Shown here: positions 1 through 9,033 of the stretch, one piece after another
How positions within the stretch are numbered: the first letter of the stretch is position 1
Layout: the number at the start of each line of letters is the position of its first letter
Source of the DNA: Candidatus Omnitrophota bacterium
Lineage (GTDB): Bacteria; Omnitrophota; Gorgyraeia; Zapsychrales; Zapsychraceae
DNA length: 64,000 nt
Assembly (NCBI GenBank): GCA_020632495.1
Contig: JACKFL010000006.1
Span: forward strand, 1,568,241 to 1,632,240
Direction: 5' to 3'
Notes under the pieces: model-generated
Databases searched by the model: none
Told to the model about the DNA's origin: nothing
What the model saw: only the letters and a program-made list of their open reading frames with translations
Position numbers and translations under genes: made by a program

Positions 1-1973
1 GGGAAACCCGTGCCGAATATCATCCCCACATCCACCGCGTGCGGCTCGTCGACGACCCCCTCCTCAAGACAGCGGGCCGCCTCGTTAATCATGAGATAGA
101 TGAGCCGCTTCTGGATGACGGGATCGGCCACGCTGTGGACCTGGCTGCGGTCGAGTTTCCCGATGACCGCAGGATCGATGCTGCGCGCCCGGCGATTGTG
201 CCGGTAAAAACCGGTCCCGGTTTTCTTGCCGAGTTTCTTATCCTCCAGCAGTTTGTCGAATATTCCAACCGGCCGGTAACGCTCTCCGAAACTATCCTCC
301 AAAATCCGCATCACCTTCAGACCGACGTCCAGCCCGACTTCATCGGAAAGCAGAAACGGGCCCATCGGCATACCGAAATCTGTGATCACCTGATCGATAT
401 GTTCGGGGTCTCCGGTCTCCTCAAGAATGCGTCCCGCCTCAGCCATATAGACCAGTAAGATCCGGTTCACCAGAAAACCGCTGGAGTCTTTGACCACGAC
501 GGGCGTCTTTCCCAGCCGCTTGGCCAGCTGCAGCGCCGTCGCGACGGTCGCGGCGGAGGTTCGGTCGGTGGTGATGATCTCCACCAGAGGCATGCGATGC
601 ACCGGATTGAAGAAATGAAATCCGACCACACGTGAAGGGTCCCTAACTACCCCGGCCATCTCGGTCACCGACAGGGCTGACGTATTGGTGGCCAGGACCG
701 TATGCGGGCCGACGGCGCCGTCCAGTTCCTGAAAGACACTCTTCTTGATATCCATGTTTTCGACCACCGCTTCGATAACCATGTCGGTATGACCGAATCC
801 GCTGTAATCGAGCGTCGGAGTGATCTGCCCCATCCGGCGTTCGGCCTCCGCCTTGGTCATCCGGCGTTTTTTCACCGCCTCCGAGAAGATCTTGACCGCC
901 GCCCGCAATCCCTGCGCGAGGGCCTCAAAGTTGATGTCCTTCAACCGCACCCATGTGCCGCGCGAGGCCAGTAGTTGCGCGATGCCGCCGCCCATAATAC
1001 CGGCCCCCAGCACCGACACATGCCGGATATCGGCGCCGCGGACATCCTCACCGCCGGGAAGTTTGAGCTTTTTGTATTTCTCCATAAGGAAAAATACGTG
1101 GATAAGATTCTTGGAGATGTCCGTGATCGCCAGCTCGGCAAAGGCCTCGCGTTCCAGCTCCAAGGCACGCGGCCGCTTCACATAGAAATTTTGTTGAATC
1201 GTCTCCAGCGCCTTAAGCGGAGCGGGATAACGCCCTTTGGTCAGCGCCATCACGTTTCGCCGGGACTGTTTAAAAATCAATCCGTGCAGCGGACGAAATC
1301 GCTCGAGGACCCCTATCATCCCCTTGCTCCGCGGCGGCCGGTAGCGTTTCTTTTTGACATTCTTCTCGACGATCCGCTGAATATACTCACGCAGATGATC
1401 CTCCGCCCCGGCGGAGGGGATCAACTTATCGACCAGCCCGATGCGCAGCGCCTTGCGTCCGTCGACCGGTTTCCCGGCGAGAATAAGTTTCAGCGACTCG
1501 GTCAATCCGATAATCCGCGGCAAGCGGTAGGTCCCGCCGAATCCGGGCATCACCCCGAGATTCACCTCGGGCAATCCGATCTTGACCTTGTCGTTGAAGG
1601 TGGCAACACGATACAGACAGGCCAGCGCCAGTTCGCAGCCGCCTCCCAAGGCCACGCCGTCGATGAAGGCCACCGTCGGCATTTTCAAATCTTCAATGGC
1701 GTCAAAGAGGTCCTGGCCGACACGCACCTTGGTCCGGGCATCCTCCAGTTCGTTGATGCTTTGGATCTCGCGGATATCCGCACCGGCAATGAACACCCCC
1801 GGCTTGCGGCTTTGGAAAACGACCGCCTTGAGATTGCTGATCGTTCCCAAATCGGAGACGATCTGCGTCAGCCGGGCGAGGGCATTCGCGCCCAGTACGT
1901 TCACCTTGGCGTCGGGATCATCGAACTCCACATAGCCGATATGGTTATCTTCCCGAAAACTTATCACTCGCAT
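1..1973 (-). CDS. fadJ: FadJ/FadB-type multifunctional fatty-acid oxidation protein, C-terminus cut by window edge
   Basis: The frame is open from an ATG at 1973 to the left edge (about 657 codons; the family is usually about 700-720, so only the last part is missing). Translated from the complement, it starts with an enoyl-CoA hydratase domain: oxyanion-hole segments IAGADIR and DGVALGGGCELALA, then LPEVNLGVMPGFGGT. An NAD-binding 3-hydroxyacyl-CoA dehydrogenase domain follows, with the Rossmann motif VLGAGIMGGGIA near 1000, ATNTSALS, and GFHFFNPVHRMPLVEI near 580-640. It should hydrate enoyl-CoA and oxidise the 3-hydroxyacyl-CoA in beta-oxidation. AGGAG sits directly upstream of the ATG, and the thiolase gene ends 16 bases before it, the classic fadI-fadJ arrangement. 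FadJ versus FadB cannot be separated here. Confidence 0.93.
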   Translation of the reverse strand, partial: MRVISFREDNHIGYVEFDDPDAKVNVLGANALARLTQIVSDLGTISNLKAVVFQSRKPGVFIAGADIREIQSINELEDARTKVRVGQDLFDAIEDLKMPTVAFIDGVALGGGCELALACLYRVATFNDKVKIGLPEVNLGVMPGFGGTYRLPRIIGLTESLKLILAGKPVDGRKALRIGLVDKLIPSAGAEDHLREYIQRIVEKNVKKKRYRPPRSKGMIGVLERFRPLHGLIFKQSRRNVMALTKGRYPAPLKALETIQQNFYVKRPRALELEREAFAELAITDISKNLIHVFFLMEKYKKLKLPGGEDVRGADIRHVSVLGAGIMGGGIAQLLASRGTWVRLKDINFEALAQGLRAAVKIFSEAVKKRRMTKAEAERRMGQITPTLDYSGFGHTDMVIEAVVENMDIKKSVFQELDGAVGPHTVLATNTSALSVTEMAGVVRDPSRVVGFHFFNPVHRMPLVEIITTDRTSAATVATALQLAKRLGKTPVVVKDSSGFLVNRILLVYMAEAGRILEETGDPEHIDQVITDFGMPMGPFLLSDEVGLDVGLKVMRILEDSFGERYRPVGIFDKLLEDKKLGKKTGTGFYRHNRRARSIDPAVIGKLDRSQVHSVADPVIQKRLIYLMINEAARCLEEGVVDEPHAVDVGMIFGTGF

Positions 1974-1989
1974 ACTCCTGGTTGATTCT

Positions 1990-3270
1990 TCACTCCCGCT
2001 CCAGAATCACAGCCGCACCCTGTCCGCCGCCGATACACAGCGACACCAGACCGGTTGACAGCCCCTCGCGTTGCATATGCTTAAGCATAGTCAGGATCAG
2101 ACGCGCGCCCGTGGTCCCGACCGGATGGCCCAGGGCGATGGCTCCGCCGTTGACATTGAGTTTGTCCGGACTGATCTCTCCGGTGTATCCTTCATATCCG
2201 AATTGTTTGGCAAACGCGTCAGACGCCAGCAGGCGCAGGCACGCCAGCACTTGCACCGCGAAGGCCTCATTGATTTCAAAGGCCTGCACGTCGGACATAT
2301 TCATGCCCGCCTTTCGCAGGACCTGTGGAATGGCATGCGCCGGGCCGATCCCCATCCGGTGCGGTTCGACGCCGGCAAAGGCGAACTCTCTGATATATCC
2401 CAGCGGCGCATACCCCAGCTCCCGCGCTTTTTCTTCCTTGGCGATTAACAGGCTGCAGGCACCGTCCGTAATCTGACTCGCGTTGCCCGCCGTGACGGAT
2501 CCGGCATGCCGGTCAAAGACAGGACGCAATTTCGCCAGGGCCTCGATCGTCTGCTGCTCCCGCGGGCCGTTATCGTCCTGGACGGCCTTGCCGTACTTCG
2601 GCCCAGGAATGACCGGAACGATTTCATCGCGCAGACGCTCACGCGCCGCAACGGCGCGTTGATGGCTCTGCAAGGCGAAGTCATCCTGTTCCTGTCGGGT
2701 AATACCGAATTCCTTGGCCAGCACCTCCGCGGTCTGCCCCATGTTCAGGCCGCAGACCGGATCCGTGAGACCCTGCATCAGTCCGACGGTGGGTTTTAGC
2801 AATTCTCCCATCCGGAATTTGGCAAAGGCCTGCAGGCGTGCCGGCAAAGTCTTGGCGCGCGCCAGCTCGGCAAAAATCTGTTGTGTCTTGGCTGAATAAT
2901 ATAGCGGGATATTGCTCATCGACTCGGTCCCGCCGGTCAAATAGAGCGCGCCTTCGTTCTGACGGATCTTGAGGACCGCCTGCACCGCGGCCTCGATTCC
3001 CGACGCGCAATTCCGATGCACGGTGAAGGCCGGCACCCGCTCTGGCACTCCCGCCAGCAGCGCGATCACGCGCGCCAGATTCGCGGCCTCGGCGGGCTGC
3101 GCAACGCAGCCAATGATAACTTCATCCAGCAGAGCCGGGTCCAGACCGGTGCGTTCGATCAATTCGCGACATGCTATCCGGCCCAGTTCCTGCGCGGAGA
3201 GAGTGCGAAAATCGGTTTGGTATTTAGCAAACGGGGTGCGAATACCGTCGATAACGGCGATGCGTGACAC
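1990..3270 (-). CDS. fadI: Acetyl-CoA acyltransferase (3-ketoacyl-CoA thiolase)
   Basis: This 426-residue thiolase should cleave 3-ketoacyl-CoA with CoA in the last step of beta-oxidation. The catalytic residues are visible: nucleophile Cys88 in HRNCASGIEA, His382 in GGAIALGHPVG and Cys412 in SLCIGGGQGAA. The length is near that of FadI-type thiolases (about 430). The start is a GTG preceded by AAAAGGAG at good spacing. It lies between the CoA-ligase-like gene (35-base gap) and the FadJ-type gene (16-base gap), so the three look like one operon running leftwards. A biosynthetic acetoacetyl-CoA thiolase is less likely given the FadJ partner. Confidence 0.93.
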   Translation of the reverse strand: MSRIAVIDGIRTPFAKYQTDFRTLSAQELGRIACRELIERTGLDPALLDEVIIGCVAQPAEAANLARVIALLAGVPERVPAFTVHRNCASGIEAAVQAVLKIRQNEGALYLTGGTESMSNIPLYYSAKTQQIFAELARAKTLPARLQAFAKFRMGELLKPTVGLMQGLTDPVCGLNMGQTAEVLAKEFGITRQEQDDFALQSHQRAVAARERLRDEIVPVIPGPKYGKAVQDDNGPREQQTIEALAKLRPVFDRHAGSVTAGNASQITDGACSLLIAKEEKARELGYAPLGYIREFAFAGVEPHRMGIGPAHAIPQVLRKAGMNMSDVQAFEINEAFAVQVLACLRLLASDAFAKQFGYEGYTGEISPDKLNVNGGAIALGHPVGTTGARLILTMLKHMQREGLSTGLVSLCIGGGQGAAVILERE

Positions 3271-3305
3271 GAATCACTCCTTTTCTGCACGGCGTCCCGC
3301 CGGGA

Positions 3306-4790
3306 TTATCCTTGCGGCCGGGCGTCGACAACTCGTTTTTCCTTATTGGCTACCTCGATCTGTAACCGCTCCACCATTTCCGGGTGTTCAATATAAACGA
3401 TCTTATTCGGGGCCACTTCGGTGGCCGCCACCATCTCTTGACGGATCTTGCGCTCCAGGGCCGGCCGGTCGCAATCGGATTTGACGCACACGTAGACCAC
3501 CAGTTCATCCACCTCGTAGGGATCGTCATCCTTCTTGCGGATCTCCAGCTGCCATTCGTCCACGACGGGCAAGTCGGATAAGACCGCTCCGAAATGATTG
3601 AGATTCACCAGCGCGCCTTTGACTTTCGACAACTGAAGGTCTTTGACGTCGCTCAGACGGCCGATGTCGCTCGACAGCCGCGGGACAAACCAATTTTTGT
3701 AGGGACATTTGTCGTAGCGGATCCCGCCCCGCACAAAATCGCCGGTGCGGTAGCGCAACACGCTGCTGCCGCGCGAGTCCAGCGACGTGTAAACGATTTC
3801 TCCGTCCTCGCCTTCTCCCTTGACTTCACCGGTCTCGGGATCGATCACCTCAAAGATCTCGCGGTCCGGATAGAGATGGTATCCGCTGGATTCCTCCAAT
3901 CCGGTCGGGCTCTCGGCCCACGCGCAGCGCGCCTCGGTGAAACCGTATGTTCCGAAGATCCGGACGTCGGTCGCGCCCATGGCCGTCAGCAGTTCGGCCA
4001 GCTTTTTCTTGAAGCCGACCGTTACCTTGGAGGCACCGAGCACTACTTTCTTGACAAAGTCGAGCCGCACACCGTCGTCCATCGCCGTCCGCAGAACATG
4101 GTACACATAACTGGGGACGCCGAGCACCACAGTCGGCTGCATTTTGGCCAGGGCCTTGATATTACCCTCGGTCCCCACCGTCTTTCCGCCGCCGGTGCTT
4201 AGCACCAGATTGCAGGCCGCCAAGCCGCCGAAAACGACCTGCCAAAAAGCCAGATGCGGCGCGTACGGAAACAGGTTGAGGACCTTCTCATCCGGCTCCA
4301 CCTCGAACAAATTCATCATCCGCGCCCCGGACACCCGCCAGTTGTCCACATCATAATTGGAATACATAAACGGGATCGGTTTGTTCGTGGTGCCGGTGGT
4401 GTATGTCATGAATACCGGGCGGAATTCCTGCGATATCCGGTGTGTGACCGCCTCGGTCCCGCGCAGGGCCTTTAATACGGCCAGCGGCATGGTCTTACTC
4501 ATAGGCCAGGCACGGCGGATTTTTTCCGCATCCGGCTGCAGAATAAAGTCCCGGAATCGGGGATGATCCTCGTCGTCATCGATAAAGTCCCGTTTGGAAG
4601 TAAAGGGAATGTGCCTGAGGTCCTCCGCCCGGCGGATACTTCTCGGATCGATCTTGTTGTCATCAAATAACTTGCGATAGTACGGGCTGAATGGGTAGAT
4701 GTATTCGTTGATGAATTGATGAAGCTTGCGGTCCTGAAGTTGTTTGATGTCGTCCCGGCTCAAACCGGCCAGACGTTGCCAGGGATTCAT
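3306..4790 (-). CDS. AMP-forming CoA ligase-like protein (PaaK / adenylation-domain family)
   Basis: About 494 residues, resembling phenylacetate-CoA ligase-type adenylating enzymes. Visible signatures are the Ser/Thr/Gly-rich ATP loop YTTGTTNKPIPF (around residue 135), IFGTYGFTEARCAWAE (adenine-binding region), and YRTGDFVRGG near residue 345 (the conserved Asp of ANL enzymes). Such enzymes activate a carboxylic acid as acyl-AMP and pass it to CoA; the substrate cannot be read from sequence. Placed first in an operon with thiolase and FadJ, it may supply acyl-CoA for beta-oxidation (inference). The start is either ATG at 4790 or GTG at 4796; neither has a strong ribosome site. A plausible promoter lies just upstream. 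Confidence 0.82.
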   Translation of the reverse strand: MNPWQRLAGLSRDDIKQLQDRKLHQFINEYIYPFSPYYRKLFDDNKIDPRSIRRAEDLRHIPFTSKRDFIDDDEDHPRFRDFILQPDAEKIRRAWPMSKTMPLAVLKALRGTEAVTHRISQEFRPVFMTYTTGTTNKPIPFMYSNYDVDNWRVSGARMMNLFEVEPDEKVLNLFPYAPHLAFWQVVFGGLAACNLVLSTGGGKTVGTEGNIKALAKMQPTVVLGVPSYVYHVLRTAMDDGVRLDFVKKVVLGASKVTVGFKKKLAELLTAMGATDVRIFGTYGFTEARCAWAESPTGLEESSGYHLYPDREIFEVIDPETGEVKGEGEDGEIVYTSLDSRGSSVLRYRTGDFVRGGIRYDKCPYKNWFVPRLSSDIGRLSDVKDLQLSKVKGALVNLNHFGAVLSDLPVVDEWQLEIRKKDDDPYEVDELVVYVCVKSDCDRPALERKIRQEMVAATEVAPNKIVYIEHPEMVERLQIEVANKEKRVVDARPQG

Positions 4791-4830
4791 AACCACTTTC
4801 TGGTTAGTCAGTTATGCATATCTCCCTTCT

Positions 4831-4859
4831 AGTATACCTGAGCCCCGGGAGCAGACCAA
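4831..4859 (-). promoter_or_regulatory. Putative sigma70-type promoter of the fatty-acid operon
   Basis: On the minus strand, TTGGTC (4859-4854), a 17-base spacer and TATACT (4836-4831) lie about 40 bases upstream of the CoA-ligase-like start. The -10 box is good and the -35 is weak (TTG only). Confidence 0.45.
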
Positions 4860-4884
4860 TAAAAAATGCGGTATTTTCCGGCCC

Positions 4885-5091
4885 TCAGACCTGCCGGGAG
4901 CGTCCGGCAAACTTCTTGTAGAGCCAGCAAGTCAGACAAAAGCCTTGCAAGGCCGAAATGAGAAAGAGAATCCCGAGGACCAGCGCCACCCAGCGGCACC
5001 ACGGAAAAAAACTGCTGCCGATCAAAACGACCGCAAACGTGGTGCGGGTGAAGACTTCCTCGGGTTTCATCTGACCAACGCGTCGAAACAT
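4885..5091 (-). CDS. Small DUF2892/YgaP-like inner-membrane protein
   Basis: A 68-residue protein with two hydrophobic segments (about residues 17-33 and 34-52) and a basic C-terminal tail (KKFAGRSRQV). Length and pattern match the two-helix DUF2892 family, also found as the membrane part of YgaP-like proteins. The molecular role of stand-alone members is unknown. GGAG precedes the ATG, and the gene begins 3 bases after the 6-phosphogluconolactonase stop, making it the last gene of the pentose-phosphate run. Confidence 0.75.
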   Translation of the reverse strand: MFRRVGQMKPEEVFTRTTFAVVLIGSSFFPWCRWVALVLGILFLISALQGFCLTCWLYKKFAGRSRQV

Positions 5092-5094
5092 GAA

Positions 5095-5871
5095 TTACTC
5101 CGGATTGATGGACAGGGGTTGCGCTTGGGTAAGATAGCGTTCTTTGTGTTCCAAAAGTTGCGCGGCCTGAGCGTCCAGCAGAAAGGTGAGCTTCCCCTGC
5201 CGCGGACGGACCTGCGCGGCGGGATAATCGCCCCCCCGCTCGAGGACTTCGCGCACGATCTCGGCCTTTTGCGCGCCGGTCACCAGGAACATGACATTCC
5301 GCGCGTTATTGATCACCGACAGCGTCATGCTGATCCGGTCGTGTTTAAGATGATTAATCGACACCGGCATCGTGAGCCGGTAAGGATCATTGATGCCGTC
5401 GACGCCGGGAAATAAGGAAGCCGTGTGACCGTCTTCTCCCAGCCCCAGCAGCACAAAGTCAATAATGGGCATGTGATTCCGGTCGAGGGTAAAAAACCGG
5501 ACCAGTGTATTTTTATACTCTTCCGCCGCCATACCCACCGTCTCGACGTGGGACGGCACCGGAAAGACATTCTCCATCGGGATCGGAATATGTCTCAACA
5601 GATTGTCTTTAATCAAACGGAAATTGTTGTCCGGATGATGCTCGTCCACAAAGCGTTCGTCCGTTTGGAAGATATGCACCTTCGACCACAGATTAAAATC
5701 CGGCCAGGACGACAAAAGATTGTAAAATTCGACCGGAGAACGTCCGCCGGGAAATGCGCTGCTGAAACGTCCGTGTTCACCGATGACTTCGTTGGCCAAA
5801 TGAATCCAGCTCTTAACCAGGTAATCGGCCAGCTTGTGGCTGTCCGGAAAGAGTATCACTTCGGGTGTCAT
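5095..5871 (-). CDS. pgl: 6-phosphogluconolactonase
   Basis: A 258-residue DevB/NagB-fold protein that should hydrolyse 6-phosphoglucono-lactone in the oxidative pentose-phosphate pathway. Family motifs: SAFPGGRSPVEFYNLL (phosphate loop), IFQTDERFVDEHHPDNNFR (the conserved xDER...P.DNN block) and LLGLGEDGHTASLFPG (catalytic region). The ATG at 5871 is chosen because GGAGG lies 6-7 bases upstream; a longer reading to 5901 would run into the end of the radical SAM gene and adds a poorly conserved tail. Linked to split transketolase and transaldolase genes, it supports a working pentose-phosphate module. Confidence 0.92.
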   Translation of the reverse strand: MTPEVILFPDSHKLADYLVKSWIHLANEVIGEHGRFSSAFPGGRSPVEFYNLLSSWPDFNLWSKVHIFQTDERFVDEHHPDNNFRLIKDNLLRHIPIPMENVFPVPSHVETVGMAAEEYKNTLVRFFTLDRNHMPIIDFVLLGLGEDGHTASLFPGVDGINDPYRLTMPVSINHLKHDRISMTLSVINNARNVMFLVTGAQKAEIVREVLERGGDYPAAQVRPRQGKLTFLLDAQAAQLLEHKERYLTQAQPLSINPE

Positions 5872-5885
5872 CCCGGTCCTCCGTC

Positions 5886-6818
5886 CTAGCTTTCGCTGCA
5901 AGAGGCTCCCTGCGCAAAACAGGAATAGCAGCGGTGATGCTTCATCATAATCCGGGCCCGCATGGCCTCACCGAGTGAGCCCCCTAGATCGTAATCCTCG
6001 TCGTCGTCGACGAGCGTACAGGCATAGACGCGCATCCGGCCGTCTTTTTTGACAACCATTTTACTGAATTGACACATGAAACGACTGCGCGATTCCTCAT
6101 CATGGTATTTTGTCATACATTCACGGGTGATGTGCGGCACTTCGGCAATCGCTCCCGGCGTCAGAAAATCCGGAAAACTCACGATGCGCGTACCCTTAGG
6201 AACACCGGCGCGCCGAAAATGGCCCTGAAACCGGCGGTCCACCGCGGCACTGTCTTCATTCTGTTCACGCTGGCGCGCTATCGATATCCCGAACCCGATA
6301 CGGTGGAGTTCCGTCATGGTCTGTAAGCTGAGCAGAAAGTTTCCCTGTCCCCGTGAACGGTCATGCCGCTGGGGGTCGGGATAGTCAAGACTGATGCGGA
6401 AATTAAGCGGATTGGGCTTGCGGATCAGCGGACGGATTTCATCCAGCCGGCGTTGCAAGGGATGCGTCGCATTGGTCAGCACCAGACACGGCCGGTGGTC
6501 CAGCGCGAAGTCGAGAATACGCACCATTTCCTTGACGACAAACGGCTCGCCGCCGGTAAAAGAAAAACGCTCCACCCCTAGGGCGAGCGCCTCTTCCATC
6601 AGCGGCCGGACATCTTCCAGGGTCACCATATTCAGACGGTTGTCACCCGGCTTGGATCCCTCCAAACAGAACGGACAGCTGAGATTACAGATCGTCCCGG
6701 TGTGAAACCACAACTCGCGCAACTCCTGCGGCTGAATATACCCCCGCTGATCGCCGTCGGGAGTTGTCACCCAGTCCGGTTTGGATATATGATAATACTC
6801 TTCGGTCGGATGGATCAT
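5886..6818 (-). CDS. Radical SAM protein with SPASM-like Cys-rich C-terminus
   Basis: The 310-residue protein has the radical SAM cluster motif CNLSCPFC (Cys44, Cys48, Cys51), a following glycine-rich SAM segment SFTGGEPF, and a C-terminal set of cysteines (MCQFSK, VYACTLV, CYSCFAQGASC) that looks like an auxiliary-cluster domain of the SPASM type. Such enzymes modify peptides or small molecules by radical chemistry; the substrate is unknown. It sits between transaldolase (10-base gap) and 6-phosphogluconolactonase (14-base gap) in a tight sugar-phosphate operon, with no obvious precursor-peptide gene beside it, so its role there is unexplained. Confidence 0.85.
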   Translation of the reverse strand: MIHPTEEYYHISKPDWVTTPDGDQRGYIQPQELRELWFHTGTICNLSCPFCLEGSKPGDNRLNMVTLEDVRPLMEEALALGVERFSFTGGEPFVVKEMVRILDFALDHRPCLVLTNATHPLQRRLDEIRPLIRKPNPLNFRISLDYPDPQRHDRSRGQGNFLLSLQTMTELHRIGFGISIARQREQNEDSAAVDRRFQGHFRRAGVPKGTRIVSFPDFLTPGAIAEVPHITRECMTKYHDEESRSRFMCQFSKMVVKKDGRMRVYACTLVDDDEDYDLGGSLGEAMRARIMMKHHRCYSCFAQGASCSES

Positions 6819-6828
6819 GCAAGCGTGC

Positions 6829-7953
6829 CTATCCGGCCAGCGCGGCCGCCTTGCTTTCGATCGATTTTAAGAGATCTTCAAAGGCGCCGTCAAACGCGGC
6901 ACACCCGTCGCGCAGCAATTTCGCGTTCACCTCGTCAATGTCGATTCCCAATGCCTTTAAGCGGGCGATAACTTCGCGGGCGGGCGCGGCGTCTGCTGTG
7001 AAGGCCTCACCGACTTCCCCATGGTCCAGGAAGGCCACCAAGGTCTGCTCGGGGACCGTATTGACGGTGGGCCTGGCAATCAGCTCGGCCACGTACTTGA
7101 TGTCACTGTAGGCGGGATTTTTGGTGCTGGTCGAGCCCCACAGGACCCGCTGACGGTTGGCGCCGGCGGCGGCCAACGCCTTGAACTGCGGACCGCCGAA
7201 CAGCGTCTCGGCCCTTTCGAAAATAATGCGTGAATTGGCCACGGCCGCCTGCCCCGCCAGGTCTCCGGCCTCATCCGCAAGCGCCGCGTCTTCGGCGGAG
7301 ATTTCCTCCAGATTCTTGTCAATCACGCTGTCGATGCGGCTGACAAAGACACTTGCCACGGAATGCACGGCGCTTAAGTCTCCGCCGGCCGACTGCAAAT
7401 CACTCACCCCGGCACAGTATGCGGCCGCTACCTGTTCGTATTGATTCAAGGAGAAAATCAGGGTGGCATTCACGTTGATGCCGCGCCCGATCAGAGTCCG
7501 GATCACGGCATATCCCTGCTCGGTCGACGGAACCTTGATCATAACGTTGGGACGGTCCACCTTCTCGAATAACCGGATCCCCTCCGCGGCCTGCTCCTCC
7601 ACCTTCGCTGCCAGTAAAGGATTGATCTCGAGGCTGACGTATCCGTCCAATCCGCCGGTCCGTTCATACACGTCACGGAAACAGTCGGCGGCGTCTTGAA
7701 TATCGCGGATCGTCAGCGCGTCGTAAATCTCGAAGGCCGACTTGCCTTCTGCCTTCAGACGGATAATTTCCTGATCATAATCGTGGGTGGTGCCGATGGC
7801 TTTTTGAAAGATGGAAGGATTCGACGTCATCCCGCGCAGCCCGTTGGCGATACGCTGCTTCAGCTCGCCGTTCTCCAGCATAGGCCGATTGATATAATCC
7901 AGCCAGATGCTTTGTCCGTAGTCTGCCAATTGTTGGATGGTTGATGGGGCCAT
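6829..7953 (-). CDS. tal: Transaldolase
   Basis: A 374-residue transaldolase of the long class (about 360-380 residues). Visible blocks are GMTSNPSIFQKAI near the start, VSLEINPLLA, NVMIKVPSTEQGY containing the Schiff-base lysine, and RVLWGSTSTKNPAYSD. It moves a dihydroxyacetone unit between sugar phosphates. The ATG at 7953 follows GGAGG at ideal spacing; the open frame extends to 8184 but that part is low-complexity and lies in the intergenic gap. It is flanked by split transketolase genes upstream and the radical SAM and lactonase genes downstream. Confidence 0.93.
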   Translation of the reverse strand: MAPSTIQQLADYGQSIWLDYINRPMLENGELKQRIANGLRGMTSNPSIFQKAIGTTHDYDQEIIRLKAEGKSAFEIYDALTIRDIQDAADCFRDVYERTGGLDGYVSLEINPLLAAKVEEQAAEGIRLFEKVDRPNVMIKVPSTEQGYAVIRTLIGRGINVNATLIFSLNQYEQVAAAYCAGVSDLQSAGGDLSAVHSVASVFVSRIDSVIDKNLEEISAEDAALADEAGDLAGQAAVANSRIIFERAETLFGGPQFKALAAAGANRQRVLWGSTSTKNPAYSDIKYVAELIARPTVNTVPEQTLVAFLDHGEVGEAFTADAAPAREVIARLKALGIDIDEVNAKLLRDGCAAFDGAFEDLLKSIESKAAALAG

Positions 7954-8038
7954 AAATCTCCTCCCTGGGGATAACGTCGTGATTGGGCTAAAATTCAAAT
8001 GAACAACCGGACGAAGAGGATGATCCGAAGCCGAACCG

Positions 8039-9004
8039 CTAGGCCTTGACGTGTGGGGCGCCTGAATTCTTGCGGGACAGCGCCTTTTTAGCGGCAGCGG
8101 CGATATCCTTGTCCTTAAGGTGAAAGACCTCGAGCAACTGCTGGGGGGAACCTGTCTGTCCGAATGTATCGTCGACGGCGACAAACTCCATCGGCACGGG
8201 ACATTGCTGGACCACCACCTCGGCCACCGCGCTGCCGAGACCGCCGAAACGCTGATGTTCTTCGGCGGTTACGATGGCTCCGGTCTCCCGGGCCGCAGCC
8301 ACGATAGCGGCCTCATCGATAGGCTTTAGCGTATGCATGTTGATAACCCGCGCGTCGATGCCGTCTTTCTTAAGCATCTGAGCGGCGCTCAATGATTCCG
8401 ACACATGAATACCGCAGGCGATCAACGTAACATCGCCGCCGTCGCGAATGATATTCGCCCTGCCGATTTCGAATGTATCCTCGACCGAGGTCAGCACGGG
8501 AAACGGCGCGCGGGACGTGCGCATGTACATCGGACCGGATTCCTGGGCGAATATCCGGGTGGCCTTGCGCGCCTCCATTTCGTCGGCCGGGACGACCACC
8601 TTGATATTGGGCAGGACCCGCATCAGGGCCAGGTCTTCCAGACTCTGGGCGGACGCCCCGTCCTCGCCGACGGTCACCCCGGCATGGGAACAGATAATCT
8701 TCACATTGCAGTCGTTGTAACAGACGTCGAGGCGCAGCATATCATAGGCGCGGTTGGTCATGAACACGGCAAAGGAATTGATAAAGGGAATGAATCCCTG
8801 CATGCTCAGGCCCGCAGCAGTACCGACCATGTCCTGTTCGGCAATACCGCAGGTAAAAAATCTTTCGGGAAATTCGTTCTTAAAGTATTCGGCGCGCGTG
8901 GCGTCTTCGAGGTCGGCGGAGACGACGACAATCTTTTCATTTTCTCGACCCAACTCGACGAGCTCCTTACCGAACCCGTCGCGGGTGGGGATCTTCTCAC
9001 TCAT
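8039..9004 (-). CDS. Transketolase, C-terminal subunit (split enzyme)
   Basis: A 321-residue protein equal to the pyrimidine-binding plus C-terminal domains of transketolase. Motifs: VVVSADLEDATR, FFTCGIAEQDMVGTAAGL (the glutamate that activates thiamine diphosphate), SHAGVTVGEDGASAQ and the C-terminal INMHTLKPID. It must pair with the N-terminal half encoded just upstream to transfer two-carbon units. The start at 9004 follows an AAGGA site and slightly precedes the stop of the N-half gene upstream (29-base gap). Split transketolases are common in several bacterial and archaeal groups. Confidence 0.92.
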   Translation of the reverse strand: MSEKIPTRDGFGKELVELGRENEKIVVVSADLEDATRAEYFKNEFPERFFTCGIAEQDMVGTAAGLSMQGFIPFINSFAVFMTNRAYDMLRLDVCYNDCNVKIICSHAGVTVGEDGASAQSLEDLALMRVLPNIKVVVPADEMEARKATRIFAQESGPMYMRTSRAPFPVLTSVEDTFEIGRANIIRDGGDVTLIACGIHVSESLSAAQMLKKDGIDARVINMHTLKPIDEAAIVAAARETGAIVTAEEHQRFGGLGSAVAEVVVQQCPVPMEFVAVDDTFGQTGSPQQLLEVFHLKDKDIAAAAKKALSRKNSGAPHVKA

Positions 9005-9033
9005 TCCGTTATCCTTCTCTTCGTTATGCTGAG

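Noticed and set aside
975..1985. 336-codon plus-strand frame
   Set aside because: Antisense to the FadJ-type gene, whose domain motifs are clear on the minus strand.
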